NCBI RefSeq assembly: GCF_014697615.1
Contig: NZ_JACJSD010000010.1
Coordinates: forward strand, 124,001-188,000
Origin: Nostoc sp. FACHB-280
Lineage (GTDB): Bacteria > Cyanobacteriota > Cyanobacteriia > Cyanobacteriales > Nostocaceae
DNA length: 64,000 nucleotides
Direction of reading: 5' to 3'
The position numbers and the translations under genes are program-made. Every line of letters begins with the position of its first letter. Position 1 is the first letter of the stretch. Shown piece after piece: positions 55,774 through 63,839 of the stretch. The notes under the pieces are model-generated. The model was not told the DNA's origin and made no database searches. It was given only the letters and a program-made list of their open reading frames with translations.

Positions 55774-56703
55774 ATGAAAAGATTTTTAATATTTTTTATT
55801 TTAACTTTTACTTTAGTAGTGGCGATCGCAGCTTGTAACCCTAGTGCGAATAATACCACGGGCGATATTGTTGTTGCTTCTAAAGATTTTACCGAACAAG
55901 ATATTTTAGGCGAACTCTTAGCCCAACAAATTGAAGCAACAACTAATCTCAAAGTTGTCCGTCGTCCCCGTTTAGGCGGTTCTTTTGTTTGTCATAATGC
56001 TATTCTGGCTGGAAAAATTGATGCTTATATTGAATACACGGGTACAGCTTTTACTGGGATTTTAAAACAAAAAGCCGTCAATGACCCGAAAGTAGTTTAC
56101 GAGAAATTAAAACAAATATATGACCAAAAATTTAAGCTGGAAGTTATGCCTAGCTTAGGTTTTGAAAATACTTTCGCAATGGTTATTCGTGGTGAAGATG
56201 CCAAGAAGTATAATATTCAAACTTTATCCCAGGTTGCCCAATATACACCCCAATGGCGCGGCGGGTTTGGCTACGAATTTTTAGAACGAGAAGATGGTTT
56301 TCCAGGGTTAGCTAAAACTTACGATTTGCGTTTTTCTAAACCACCGCAAATTATGGACTTGGGTTTAATATATCGAGCTTTGGTGCAGAAGCAAGTAGAT
56401 ATGGTGGCGGGAAATTCAACTGATGGACAAATTACGCGGCTAGGTTTGGCTGTGTTAAAGGATGATAAACAATATTTCCCACCTTACGAAGCTACGCCAA
56501 TTGTTAGACAAGAAGTGTTGAATAAATACCCAGAGTTGAGAGGTGCGATCGCTCAACTTTCTGGTAAAATTTCCGCAGATGAAATGCGGCAGTTAAATTA
56601 TTTGGTTGAAGGGGAGTTACAAGATATTAAAGAGGTTGTGCGTGAGTTTCTGAAATCTAAGGGGTTAATCTCGCGCAAAGGCGCAAAGGTGCAAAGTTTT
56701 TAA
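55774..56703 (+). CDS. opuCC: Osmoprotectant ABC transporter, substrate-binding lipoprotein
   Basis: 309 residues. It has an N-terminal lipobox VAIAAC (Cys 21). The OpuAC/OsmX-like binding domain shows VVASKDFTEQDILGELLAQ, GSFVCHNAILAGKIDAYIEYTGTAF and the late VVREFLKSKG. It captures glycine betaine, choline or a related quaternary amine in the periplasm for the ATPase/permease pair upstream (3-base gap). The last 10 or so residues (LISRKGAKVQSF) are encoded by a CGCAAAGG-type dispersed repeat and are unlikely to be native to the family. Confidence 0.92.
   Translation: MKRFLIFFILTFTLVVAIAACNPSANNTTGDIVVASKDFTEQDILGELLAQQIEATTNLKVVRRPRLGGSFVCHNAILAGKIDAYIEYTGTAFTGILKQKAVNDPKVVYEKLKQIYDQKFKLEVMPSLGFENTFAMVIRGEDAKKYNIQTLSQVAQYTPQWRGGFGYEFLEREDGFPGLAKTYDLRFSKPPQIMDLGLIYRALVQKQVDMVAGNSTDGQITRLGLAVLKDDKQYFPPYEATPIVRQEVLNKYPELRGAIAQLSGKISADEMRQLNYLVEGELQDIKEVVREFLKSKGLISRKGAKVQSF
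56672..56703. repeat. CTCGCGCAAAGGCGCAAAGG repeat forming the end of opuCC
   Basis: CTCGCGCAAAGGCGCAAAGGTGCAAAG is a member of the same family as 29135 and 54170. Here it is read in frame and supplies the last codons and the stop. Confidence 0.75.
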
Positions 56704-56714
56704 GTGGGAAATTT

Positions 56715-57437
56715 ATGAAGTTAAGCACAACTTTTAAAGCTGCAATTATCTGGTTTTGTGTTTCTAGTGGAACTGTTATTGCTCAAACATTACCCCTCTC
56801 CAATAACTTGATTGCTTTTAATTCTAAGGAGGGAGAGAAGTTATTAATTCAAAGTCGCTCCAGAGAAGATTTCTTTCCTTTGAGTATGCAGTTTGTCACG
56901 CAAAATAATCAAGCTTTTTGTGGTGTGGCTAGTAGTGTGATGGTGTTAAATAGTTTAGGAATTGTCGCACCAGAATCACCACAATATTCTCCTTATAGAG
57001 TGTTCACCCAAGAAAACTTTTTTAGCAATGAAAAAACTAAAAAAGTCATTGCACCTGAAGTTGTCGCCCGTCAAGGAATGACTTTAGCAGAATTAGGCGG
57101 ATTAATTGCTAGTTATGATGTCCAAGTCAATGTTTATCATGCAGCCGATACTAATTTAGAACAATTTCGTAAGTTAGTCTCGACAAATTTAAAGCAATCT
57201 AATAATTTTGTGATAGTTAATTATTTACGTAAAGAAATTGGTCAAGAAAAAGGTGGACATATTTCACCAATTGCTGCTTACAATGAGCAGACAGATAGAT
57301 TTTTAATTATGGATGTTTCTCGTTATAAATATCCGCCAGTGTGGGTGAAAGCCGCAGATTTGTGGAAGGCGATGAATACGAAGGATACAGTTTCCGGTAA
57401 AACACGCGGCTTTGTTTTAGTGAGTAAAGTTAATTAA
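56715..57437 (+). CDS. Phytochelatin-synthase-like papain-fold protein (Nostoc Alr0975 type)
   Basis: 240 residues with an N-terminal signal-like segment (FKAAIIWFCVSSGTVIAQT), so probably periplasmic. The fold is the cysteine-peptidase core of phytochelatin synthase. The catalytic residues are Cys 69 (QAFCGVASS), His 182 (KGGHISPIAAY) and Asp 200 (FLIMDVSRY), at the spacing of the Nostoc enzyme Alr0975, which releases glycine from glutathione and makes little phytochelatin. The plant C-terminal domain is absent, as in other cyanobacteria. The start lies 11 bases after opuCC, so they may be co-transcribed. The gamma-glutamyltransferase gene follows on the same strand. Confidence 0.93.
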   Translation: MKLSTTFKAAIIWFCVSSGTVIAQTLPLSNNLIAFNSKEGEKLLIQSRSREDFFPLSMQFVTQNNQAFCGVASSVMVLNSLGIVAPESPQYSPYRVFTQENFFSNEKTKKVIAPEVVARQGMTLAELGGLIASYDVQVNVYHAADTNLEQFRKLVSTNLKQSNNFVIVNYLRKEIGQEKGGHISPIAAYNEQTDRFLIMDVSRYKYPPVWVKAADLWKAMNTKDTVSGKTRGFVLVSKVN

Positions 57438-57441
57438 GTTC

Positions 57442-57678
57442 CTAAATCCCCGGAGCATTGTCCATCAAAGCATTTAACATCGGCTGGAATTTTTGGCGGA
57501 ACACTACAGCTAATAAACCGCAGAATATTGTAGTTGCTGCCATCACCCACCAAAAGTGAGTGATGTGCCATAGTCCGCCGAACAGGGCAAAGATGATTAG
57601 TCCAGCACCAGCCCCCCCTGCAAACAGTAGAGTTGTTTCTTTAGCGGTTTGTTTGAAGATACGTGGTTTTGATTCCAT
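57442..57678 (-). CDS. Small two-helix membrane protein, 78 aa
   Basis: I do not recognise a family. I start at the ATG at 57678 (MESKPRIFKQTAKE), which has AGGAGAT 8 bases upstream; the frame is open to 57705. Two hydrophobic segments, TTLLFAGGAGAGLIIFALFGGLW and WWVMAATTIFCGLLAVVF, are joined by a short His-containing loop, with basic residues at the N-terminus. It lies between two plus-strand genes and is transcribed against them, 4 bases from the convergent stop. Confidence 0.7.
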   Translation of the reverse strand: MESKPRIFKQTAKETTLLFAGGAGAGLIIFALFGGLWHITHFWWVMAATTIFCGLLAVVFRQKFQPMLNALMDNAPGI

Positions 57679-57831
57679 AAGATTATCTCCTGCTCCCTTA
57701 AGCACTCGTTACTTTATTGTAGCGAGATGATATTGATATGAATTTAGAAAGTATTGATCTATGAAAATTTAAATAATTAACTGCGATATCAAGCGATAGG
57801 CTAAGACATAGCAATATACAACAGTATCAAA

Positions 57832-59631
57832 ATGCAAATCTTTGCTAAACCCAAACAGGTTGTATTTACCGTCTTTTACTTTACCGTTCTCTGTTACAGC
57901 CAAGTTGCAGCAGCCACTACCACTTTACCCCTACGCAGCAAAAAGGGGATGGTAGTATCTGCACATCCTCTGGCGAGTGAGGCTGGGTTAGCAATGTTAC
58001 GCAAGGGAGGGAATGCGGTAGATGCAGCCGTCGCCACAACTTTTGCGATATCTGTAGTTGAACCTTTTTCGGCGGGAATTGGTGGCGGGGGATTTTTACT
58101 GCTGCATTCTGAGAAAACTGGCGAGATGAAAGCTTTGGATTTTCGGGAACGCGCACCTATCAAGGCTACCAGAAATATGTATTTAGATGCAGATGGCAAG
58201 GTGCGTCCGAATGCCAGTGTGAATGGTTATTTGGCGGTGGCGACACCAGGAACAGTAGCGGGAATGTATGAGGTGCATAGCCGTTATGGTAAGTTGCCGT
58301 GGAAGGAAGTTGTCAAACCTGCGATCGCTCTAGCTAAAAATGGCTTTATCTTAAGTAAACAACTAACTTGGCGTTCCATTCAAGTTTACGAAAACCGCAA
58401 ACCCGTAATCCTCCAGAATTCCGCCGCTAGAGGCATATTCACCCGCAACGGCGAATTTTATCAGCCTGGAGAAAGATTAGTCCAACGAGATTTAGCACGC
58501 ACTTTAGAAATTATTGCCGACGATCCCCAAAGTTTTTATACTGGTAAAATTGCCCGTGCGATCGCCTCAGATATGGCAAAAAATGGTGGTTTAATTACGT
58601 TAGACGACCTCAAGGCATACAAACCCATCTGGAGAACTCCTCTCTGCGGTAGTTTTCGTCAAGCTAAAGTCTGTTCTATGCCACCACCATCATCAGGCGG
58701 CGTTCATCTATTGCAGATTTTAAACATTATCGGTGACAGTGATTTAAAAGCTTGGGGATGGCACCATCCCAACAGTTTACATCTAATGGCGGAAGCGATG
58801 AAGATAGCCTACGCCGATCGCTCACAATATTTGGGTGATCCTGATTTTATCAAAGTCCCTGTACAAGCCCTCATTAACCCGGCTTACGCCAAACAGCGTC
58901 GTCAACAAATCAATATGGATGTGGCGAAACCTGCATCAGAAATCAAACCAGTAGCACCAGAAATTCTTCAACGTTTTGGCCCCGTTAGCAATCAAATTGT
59001 CCCTCTACCCAACAAATCATTAAGATTGCCAGCCACTCGCTACGAATCTACAGAAACCAGCCATCTTTGCGTTGTGGATGAACAACGTAACGCTGTGAGT
59101 TTGACTTTTACAATTAATCTTGGTTTTGGTGCGGGTGTAGTCAGCCCAGGAACAGGAATTTTACTCAATAATGAGATGGATGATTTTGCCACTGCGCCAG
59201 GAGTTCCTAACGCTTTTGGTTTAATTGGCAACTCAGCAAATGCGATCGCACCCCGAAAAACACCCCTTTCAAGTATGACTCCAACAATAGTCACAGAAAA
59301 TAATCACCTCCGAATGGCAGTGGGGGCCCCTGGTGGCAGCACAATCATCACTCAGGTATTGCAAGTAATTCTCAATGTGCTGGAATACAATATGGACGTT
59401 GGTGCAGCTGTCTCCGTACCACGCATACATCACCAATGGCTTCCTGATGAGTTGCGCGTTGAACCTTGGGGTTTGGATGCTTTAACTCTGCAAGACTTAC
59501 GCCGTCGTGGACACAACATCAAGGAACAAAACACTCCTTGGGGTAATGTTAACGCGATCGCTACTCAAGCAGATGGCAGCCTAGAAGCAGCCGCCGATCC
59601 TCGCGGTGAAGGTTCGCCTAGAGGCTGGTAG
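57832..59631 (+). CDS. ggt: Gamma-glutamyltransferase (glutathione hydrolase)
   Basis: 599 residues with an N-terminal signal peptide (VFYFTVLCYSQVAAAT). The large-subunit segment GNAVDAAVATTFAISVVEPFSAGIGGGGFLL is intact. The autoprocessing nucleophile is Thr (about 409) in STETSHLCVVD. Small-subunit motifs follow: GTGILLNNEMDDFA, PLSSMTPTIV and GAPGGSTIITQ. The enzyme cleaves the gamma-glutamyl bond of glutathione in the periplasm. It lies downstream of the phytochelatin-synthase-like gene, and both act on glutathione. Confidence 0.96.
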   Translation: MQIFAKPKQVVFTVFYFTVLCYSQVAAATTTLPLRSKKGMVVSAHPLASEAGLAMLRKGGNAVDAAVATTFAISVVEPFSAGIGGGGFLLLHSEKTGEMKALDFRERAPIKATRNMYLDADGKVRPNASVNGYLAVATPGTVAGMYEVHSRYGKLPWKEVVKPAIALAKNGFILSKQLTWRSIQVYENRKPVILQNSAARGIFTRNGEFYQPGERLVQRDLARTLEIIADDPQSFYTGKIARAIASDMAKNGGLITLDDLKAYKPIWRTPLCGSFRQAKVCSMPPPSSGGVHLLQILNIIGDSDLKAWGWHHPNSLHLMAEAMKIAYADRSQYLGDPDFIKVPVQALINPAYAKQRRQQINMDVAKPASEIKPVAPEILQRFGPVSNQIVPLPNKSLRLPATRYESTETSHLCVVDEQRNAVSLTFTINLGFGAGVVSPGTGILLNNEMDDFATAPGVPNAFGLIGNSANAIAPRKTPLSSMTPTIVTENNHLRMAVGAPGGSTIITQVLQVILNVLEYNMDVGAAVSVPRIHHQWLPDELRVEPWGLDALTLQDLRRRGHNIKEQNTPWGNVNAIATQADGSLEAAADPRGEGSPRGW

Positions 59632-59701
59632 ACAGTCATTACAAAATAACGCAACACTGCCGTTTTTCGAGATAGTTAAAATTCTGAAATACTAACTGCA
59701 A

Positions 59702-59968
59702 CTATTGATTCTGTAACATTGATTCTGAGTATTCTACTTGAGTGCTAAATTCATTTGCTCGCGCACTGGGTACTAGTGTCCAACCCGCCTTCAGCAGTTT
59801 TTGATAAGTTGCCCAACCCTTAGAACCCCCAGGAATTTGATAATCTGGCACTGCAAATTGCGGATAAGCTGTGTAAGGTCGCCAACCTTTATTAGCCTCT
59901 ACTTGCAAATACAAAATCTTCTCACCGTCGCCACTAGACTTAGATAACCAGCACATTTGTCGATTCAT
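59702..59968 (-). CDS. Small hypothetical protein, 88 aa
   Basis: No domain recognised. The ATG at 59968 has a strong AAGGAG 6 bases upstream, so translation is likely. The sequence MNRQMCWLSKSSGDGEKILYLQVEANKGW...IPGGSKGWATYQKLLKAGWTLVPS suggests a compact soluble beta/alpha protein. It is convergent with ggt, with 70 bases between stops. Confidence 0.7.
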   Translation of the reverse strand: MNRQMCWLSKSSGDGEKILYLQVEANKGWRPYTAYPQFAVPDYQIPGGSKGWATYQKLLKAGWTLVPSARANEFSTQVEYSESMLQNQ

Positions 59969-60581
59969 GGCAAACTCCTTAGTGTTTAGCTAAAATTGCA
60001 TAATCGCAGACTTTTGTCAAGCACTGCATCAATCTTCTGGGATAATTTTTAATTCCCCTAGTATGTGTCCATATACCTACAAATTGGTTTAGTAAAATTA
60101 CGTAAGCCATCAGATAGATTTTCTAGACAGTTTTTAAAGATACAGCAAGACAAAATCACGCCATCCCCAACCTTTGATACTTGCAAAAAGTGTCAAATAT
60201 TGTGGATTTTGTAGGAAAAAGCTGACAATAGCTCAATATCTTCGGCTCCATGACTGAATAATGATTCAACATCGCTTATAGGCGTAAAAATATAACGCTG
60301 CTCGGCGATACTTTGCTGGTTATGAGGGCAAGATTTTTCTCATGTTATCTGTGGTTGCTGTTAGTGTATGTAACAAGAGTTACTATTTTCCTAAATAGCT
60401 GAATTACAAATTATTTGTTTTGCTAGTTACACCAGTAAGATTTAGTTATCAGTGCTGAGTGCTGATACCCAGTTGCTATTAAAGATAGTCATGTGGGGAG
60501 TTGGGGTAGACAAGGTAGAGGGGGTAGACAAGGTAGAAATATTGCTTCCTTGTCCCCCTTGTCTCCCTTGTCCCCCTAACC
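59969..60581. repeat. Long spacer with GGGGTAGACAAGG / CCTTGTCCCCC repeats
   Basis: 613 bases, no gene. The first 450 bases are AT-rich with no visible motif. From about 60494 to 60578 GGGGTAGACAAGGTAG occurs twice, followed by CCTTGTCCCCCTTGTCTCCCTTGTCCCCC, a near reverse complement, so the region can form a long stem after the stop of the DUF1802 gene (60582). Confidence 0.6.
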
Positions 60582-61172
60582 TCAGCACTTAATAAAATCA
60601 CTAATAATCGTGCGAATTTCGTTCACTATTGCCGAGTAGTCAGCATCAGATAAAACAGGTGTTGCATCTGCGATGTCGATTGGTTGCACTAAATCAATCC
60701 AGGACTTGCAACCACCATATTTTGGCAGATAGGGAATTTCTTGGACTTTGGGCAATTTATAAGTGCGTAACAGCAGAACATACAACGGCTGACGTGGTTT
60801 CCATTTTAGGCGATCGCTAATAAAATACTCATTCCAGATATGAAACGGGAGTAGCGCGTTAACAGTAGACTCCTCACTAATCGGCAAAATATCTGTAATC
60901 TCTGCCCAACTGCCAATGCGAATTGTTTCTGGATGCCAACCAGGAGTTACTGGACAGACGAGATTTGCATATTCTGATTTTAGCAGAAACGGCTGTTGAT
61001 GTTCAAAAGTTGGGTAAAGTAAAACCTGCTCATGAGCAACTTGAAAACGTCCATTCTGCTCATGAATACCACCTTTACGCAGCAACATGATGGTTTTAGC
61101 AGTTTCCAAAGCATTGATCGCCACAGACCATTCTTTGAGAGCATATAAACTCGAAGTTAAATTCATCGGCAT
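60582..61172 (-). CDS. DUF1802 protein
   Basis: 196 residues. It has SLYALKEWSVAINALETAKTIMLLRKGGIHE near the N-terminus, HEQVLLYPTFEHQQ, and the later WNEYFISDRLKWKPRQPLYVLLLRTYKL; this is the DUF1802 pattern, a family common in cyanobacteria with no known function. MPMNLTSS gives two adjacent ATGs. It is divergent from the aldo/keto reductase, with 80 bases between starts, so the two promoters overlap. Confidence 0.88.
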   Translation of the reverse strand: MPMNLTSSLYALKEWSVAINALETAKTIMLLRKGGIHEQNGRFQVAHEQVLLYPTFEHQQPFLLKSEYANLVCPVTPGWHPETIRIGSWAEITDILPISEESTVNALLPFHIWNEYFISDRLKWKPRQPLYVLLLRTYKLPKVQEIPYLPKYGGCKSWIDLVQPIDIADATPVLSDADYSAIVNEIRTIISDFIKC

Positions 61173-61252
61173 CTGCTGTAACTCTGATTTAATTTCACGC
61201 TAAGACCGTTAAAGTATGAAACTATCCGGGGAAATGTAATGAGACAACCATT

Positions 61253-62212
61253 ATGGAAAAGCGAAAATTAGGTACATCTGCCGTAGAAATCACACCCATT
61301 ATTATTGGAACTTGGCAAGCTGGCAAAAAGATGTGGGTGGGAATTGAAGACGCTGACTCTATTAAAGCCATTCGCGCCGCCTTTGAAGCCGGAATCACAA
61401 CCGTTGACACAGCCGAAGTTTATGGTGAAGGTCATTCTGAGCGCATTGTAGCCGAAGCTTTAGCGGATGTGCGCGACCAAGTACAATATGCCACAAAAGT
61501 TTTTGCCAACCATCTCAAGTACGATCAAGTGATTCAGGCTTGCGATCGCTCTTTAAAAAACCTCAAAACCGATTATATCGACCTTTATCAAATTCATTGG
61601 CCTGCGGGTGCCTTTAACAGCGAAATTGTCCCCATCGCCGAAACGATGAAGGCTTTAAATGAGCTAAAACAACAAGGAAAAATTAGAGCAATTGGGGTGT
61701 CTAACTTTTCTGGCGCACAATTGGCCGAAGCATCACAATATGGACGAATTGATAGCTTGCAACCCCCATATTCACTATTTTGGCGGGCGGTGGAAAAAGA
61801 TGCTCTGCCCTATTGTATCGAAAATCAAATTTCCATCTTGGCTTATTCACCCTTAGCCCAAGGATTATTAACAGGTAAATTTCCTCGCGGACAGAAATTT
61901 GCCCCAGAAGATAACCGTTCTAGCAATAAATTATTTCAAGGCGAAAACTTTGAACACGCTCAACAAGCTTTAGATAAACTCCGCCCCATAGCCGAACGCC
62001 ATAATTGTACCTTGGCACAGTTAGCATTAGCTTGGTTAATTGCCCAACCCCAAGCCAATGCGATCGCAGGCGCACGTTATCCCGAACAAGCACAAGATAA
62101 CGCCAAAGCCGCCGATGTCAAACTTTCCCCTGATGAAATTGCCGAAATCGACTCTATTGGGCGAATTGTCACCGATCATTTAGATAACAACCCAGTCATG
62201 TGGAATTGGTAA
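61253..62212 (+). CDS. Aldo/keto reductase
   Basis: 319 residues. It has the catalytic tetrad of the family in TTVDTAEVYGEG (Asp 52, Tyr 57), YATKVF (Lys) and LYQIHWP (His), with NADP(H)-binding motifs AIGVSNFS, AYSPLAQGLLTGKF and the late AGARYPEQAQDN. This subgroup (YajO/Gfo-like) reduces aldehydes or sugar-derived carbonyls with NADPH in the cytosol. The substrate is unknown. Confidence 0.95.
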   Translation: MEKRKLGTSAVEITPIIIGTWQAGKKMWVGIEDADSIKAIRAAFEAGITTVDTAEVYGEGHSERIVAEALADVRDQVQYATKVFANHLKYDQVIQACDRSLKNLKTDYIDLYQIHWPAGAFNSEIVPIAETMKALNELKQQGKIRAIGVSNFSGAQLAEASQYGRIDSLQPPYSLFWRAVEKDALPYCIENQISILAYSPLAQGLLTGKFPRGQKFAPEDNRSSNKLFQGENFEHAQQALDKLRPIAERHNCTLAQLALAWLIAQPQANAIAGARYPEQAQDNAKAADVKLSPDEIAEIDSIGRIVTDHLDNNPVMWNW

Positions 62213-62693
62213 GCTGAAGGTGACAGGTTATAGGTGACAGATCAGATCCCTGAATCTTCAATAAAATCAGGGTTCTGAATCTTTTGCTAAACAAAGTAAC
62301 AACAAAGATTGCAAGAATAAACAAAATGTCAACTTTAGTAAACTACTAGTTGCTGTTTCCTAAGTCAGTGCTAAATTGAATAACAAGACATCAAACAGAT
62401 TCCAACCAAACCAAAAGGGCAAATGACTCTGATGTCTCCCGTCTGTAGCCCAAGCAAATTTTCAGCAAGCCCTAATTAAATGTGGTGAAAGCCAAAGCAT
62501 ACAAAAGGCAGAGCCAAATCCCAAAGCGGAAAAACAAAGATTGCTGAAGTTGCTAGTTATTAAGTCCACCTTAGTTGTTTACTCTCTCAATTGTTTAGCT
62601 AATTTTAAAAAATTTGAAACCTGTGAATTCCCAATAACCTGGTCATCGTTGACCAGGTTTTGATGTTTTTAGCTATGATTTTCAATTAGCACT
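62213..62693. other. Spacer with possible small RNA and terminator
   Basis: 481 bases with no reading frame of note. AGGTGACAGGTTATAGGTGACAG (62218-62240) is a dispersed short repeat. The rest is AT-rich and non-repetitive up to a strong plus-strand terminator at 62636-62670, which is 424 bases after the reductase stop. A separate transcript ending there is possible (see findings). Confidence 0.4.
62636..62670 (+). terminator. Strong intrinsic terminator on the plus strand
   Basis: AACCTGGTCA and TGACCAGGTT form a perfect 10-bp stem with loop TCGT, followed by TTTGATGTTTTT. The T-run is on the plus strand only, so it terminates plus-strand transcription. The nearest plus-strand gene ends 424 bases upstream. 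Confidence 0.85.
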
Positions 62694-63443
62694 TTAAGTT
62701 AAATAAAGTAGCAGTGCTTTTTGCTCTTTAACAGCAGTTTCATAGTAATCAACTATTTCGTTGTAGTAATCTACCATCGAGTCAAGCATATCTTCGTCTG
62801 ACCAATCAATCCAAGGTACAGGGTTTGGTTTTTGCGACTCTTGTATAAAACGATTTTCAAAACCTTCTTGAGAAAGTTCTAATAAACCATCCAGAATTTG
62901 CCCAACTTCATCACCTGCTTGCAGATATCTAACTGGCCCATAGTCTCTGTCAAAATAGAGGTCTTTACCAGCACCAAAGGCATTAACTAAAGGTTTACCA
63001 TCCCACTGGGAATTTGCAATTACTAGAAATGGTAAAAAATCTTTTTTATATCCTTTTTCCACTATTAATTCTGGGATTTTGCCTTGAGTTTTATCATAGT
63101 AGCATGGAATATAACCTGCTAGTAAAAACGTCAAGTCCTGCCAAGATTTATCTAAATCTAATTCGGGATTTTCCCACTCAGAAAGAAACAATTCCTCTAA
63201 TACTTGCCAATCATAAGTATTTTTCCACTGTTTGCTTCTACCAGCAGGTAAATTACCAAATATTGCTCTAGCATTTTGTTTTATTTTTTCCGCAGATTTT
63301 ACTATACCGTAGGATTCTTTTTCCCAAAGAGGAGATTCTGGCAACCATTTAGCATCAAAAAACGCATCAACAAGATATATATCTTTGATAAATAAATCCA
63401 AGGTTGAGGAAGAAATTTGTTTTATTTCACCTGTTATTCCCAT
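62694..63443 (-). CDS. DUF1877 (YfbM-like) protein
   Basis: 249 residues. It opens with MGITGEIKQISSSTLDLFI and contains LDLDKSWQDLTFLLAG and DYGPVRYLQAGDEVGQILDGL, the two hallmark segments of DUF1877. The function is unknown; it is a soluble alpha/beta protein. The middle (about 60-190) is longer than in E. coli YfbM. The codon use is AT-rich, like the toxin-antitoxin genes that follow, so this end of the window may be accessory DNA. Confidence 0.85.
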   Translation of the reverse strand: MGITGEIKQISSSTLDLFIKDIYLVDAFFDAKWLPESPLWEKESYGIVKSAEKIKQNARAIFGNLPAGRSKQWKNTYDWQVLEELFLSEWENPELDLDKSWQDLTFLLAGYIPCYYDKTQGKIPELIVEKGYKKDFLPFLVIANSQWDGKPLVNAFGAGKDLYFDRDYGPVRYLQAGDEVGQILDGLLELSQEGFENRFIQESQKPNPVPWIDWSDEDMLDSMVDYYNEIVDYYETAVKEQKALLLYLT

Positions 63444-63605
63444 AAAATAATTTTGAAATTGTTTAATATTTAATCCTAGTAAGCTTTATCATTGATGTTT
63501 GATTAAATTGAGATATATAATTTTGTGCGTTTTAGATAAACAATTAACTATTGAGAGACACAAATAAAATTTATCTTATTAACTCATTATAAACTTTACA
63601 GGATA

Positions 63606-63839
63606 CTATAATTTTCCTAGCAACTCAAAGAAAGTCTCCTTGTCAATGCCTATATCCTGAATCATACCCATTAAAGTTCCTTGTTTTATGTCTTTTCCAG
63701 CATGGATAGGAATTACAACCCTCTGTCCTTGGCTATTTTTGTAAATAGCATGACTACCTTTCTGACGGTCAAAATAAAAGCCTAATTGTTCGGCAACTTT
63801 AATAAAATCCTTCGCTTTGACACTAGGAAAATTACTTAT
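63606..63839 (-). CDS. hicA: HicA-family mRNA interferase toxin, no canonical start codon
   Basis: 77 codons intact from an ATA at 63839 to the stop TAG at 63606. The sequence reads SNFPSVKAKDFIKVAEQLGF, RQKGSHAIYKN (the catalytic His in GSH at about 30) and VVIPIHAGKDIKQGTLMGMI, the full HicA fold. HicA cleaves mRNA and is held in check by HicB. There is no ATG, GTG or TTG in frame between the preceding stop and the conserved N-terminus; the codon that should be the start is ATA. The expected order hicB then hicA, with a 4-base overlap, is kept. Confidence 0.85.
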   Translation of the reverse strand: MSNFPSVKAKDFIKVAEQLGFYFDRQKGSHAIYKNSQGQRVVIPIHAGKDIKQGTLMGMIQDIGIDKETFFELLGKL

